Assembly: GCF_900635775.1 (NCBI RefSeq)
Contig: NZ_LR134167.1
Location: forward strand, 186,001 to 250,000
Length of the DNA: 64,000 bases
From: Avibacterium volantium
GTDB taxonomy: Bacteria > Pseudomonadota > Gammaproteobacteria > Enterobacterales > Pasteurellaceae
Direction of reading: 5' to 3'
A program made the position numbers and the translations under genes. The notes below the pieces were generated by a model. That model was not told the DNA's origin. It saw only the letters and a program-made list of their open reading frames with translations, and made no database searches. Shown piece by piece: positions 60,824-64,000 of the stretch. Positions within the stretch are counted from its first letter, which is position 1. Every line of letters starts with the position of its first letter.

Positions 60824-64000
<3,177 letters not shown>

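Overview
The window is a chromosomal segment of a gammaproteobacterium of the family Pasteurellaceae. Two things show this. First, the 9-mer AAGTGCGGT and its complement, the core of the Haemophilus-type DNA uptake signal, occurs over 40 times counted by eye, against about 0.5 expected by chance. Second, nearly every gene block is a Pasteurellaceae or enterobacterial syntenic unit (napFDAGHBC, pnp-nlpI-deaD, rpsU-dnaG-rpoD, thrU-tyrU-glyT-thrT-tufB-coaA, narQ-murB, rph-pyrE/yicC). The genus cannot be fixed from the sequence. The presence of cpxRA and lacZ fits members outside H. influenzae itself.

Layout: 1-2.7 kb, haem synthesis hemC-hemD-hemX (minus), divergent from cyaA (TTG start) followed by the nitrate regulator narP. 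6.2-8.8 kb, cpxRA and bamE. 8.9-12 kb, yejK divergent from yejL-yejM. 12.2-13.8 kb, an amidohydrolase whose 3' end, terminator and uptake sequence are repeated three times in tandem. 13.8-21.7 kb, dusC, djlA, pyrE, rph, yicC, ygfZ, pgeF, rluD and bamD. 21.8-23.4 kb, a CAU tRNA and an apparently intact IS3-family element. 23.4-27.5 kb, the macromolecular synthesis operon rpsU-dnaG-rpoD, divergent from tsaD. 28.8-30.6 kb, a small membrane protein, tdk and a methyltransferase. 30.7-35.8 kb, pnp-nlpI-deaD. 36-42.1 kb, the periplasmic nitrate reductase operon, divergent from narQ. 44-49.1 kb, murB, a DUF2322-like gene, rpoH, asnA/asnC and udp. 49.5-51.3 kb, a cassette of a secreted transglutaminase-like protein with MerT-like and MerP-like proteins. 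51.4-54.4 kb, two nearly identical HerA-like ATPase genes in tandem. 54.6-56.4 kb, ychJ, yihY and dtd. 56.7-59.5 kb, tuf, four tRNAs and coaA. 59.6-64 kb, gltS and a 3'-truncated lacZ.

How the genes connect: NarQ and NarP are the sensor and regulator expected to control the nap operon, and all three parts lie in this window. NapFDAGHBC moves electrons from quinol to periplasmic nitrate. Envelope quality control is represented by CpxRA, BamE, BamD, NlpI, YejM and PgeF. RNA turnover is represented by PNPase, DeaD, RNase PH and YicC. Adenylate cyclase and a well-matched CRP site upstream of lacZ tie sugar use to catabolite control.

No CRISPR array, prophage, toxin-antitoxin pair or restriction system was seen. 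The least ordinary parts are the transglutaminase-MerT-MerP cassette, the tandem HerA-like pair, the triplicated terminator/uptake-sequence repeat, and terminators built from inverted uptake sequences. Most of the rest is conserved housekeeping DNA. All motif, promoter and terminator calls were made by eye; no searches or folding calculations were run.
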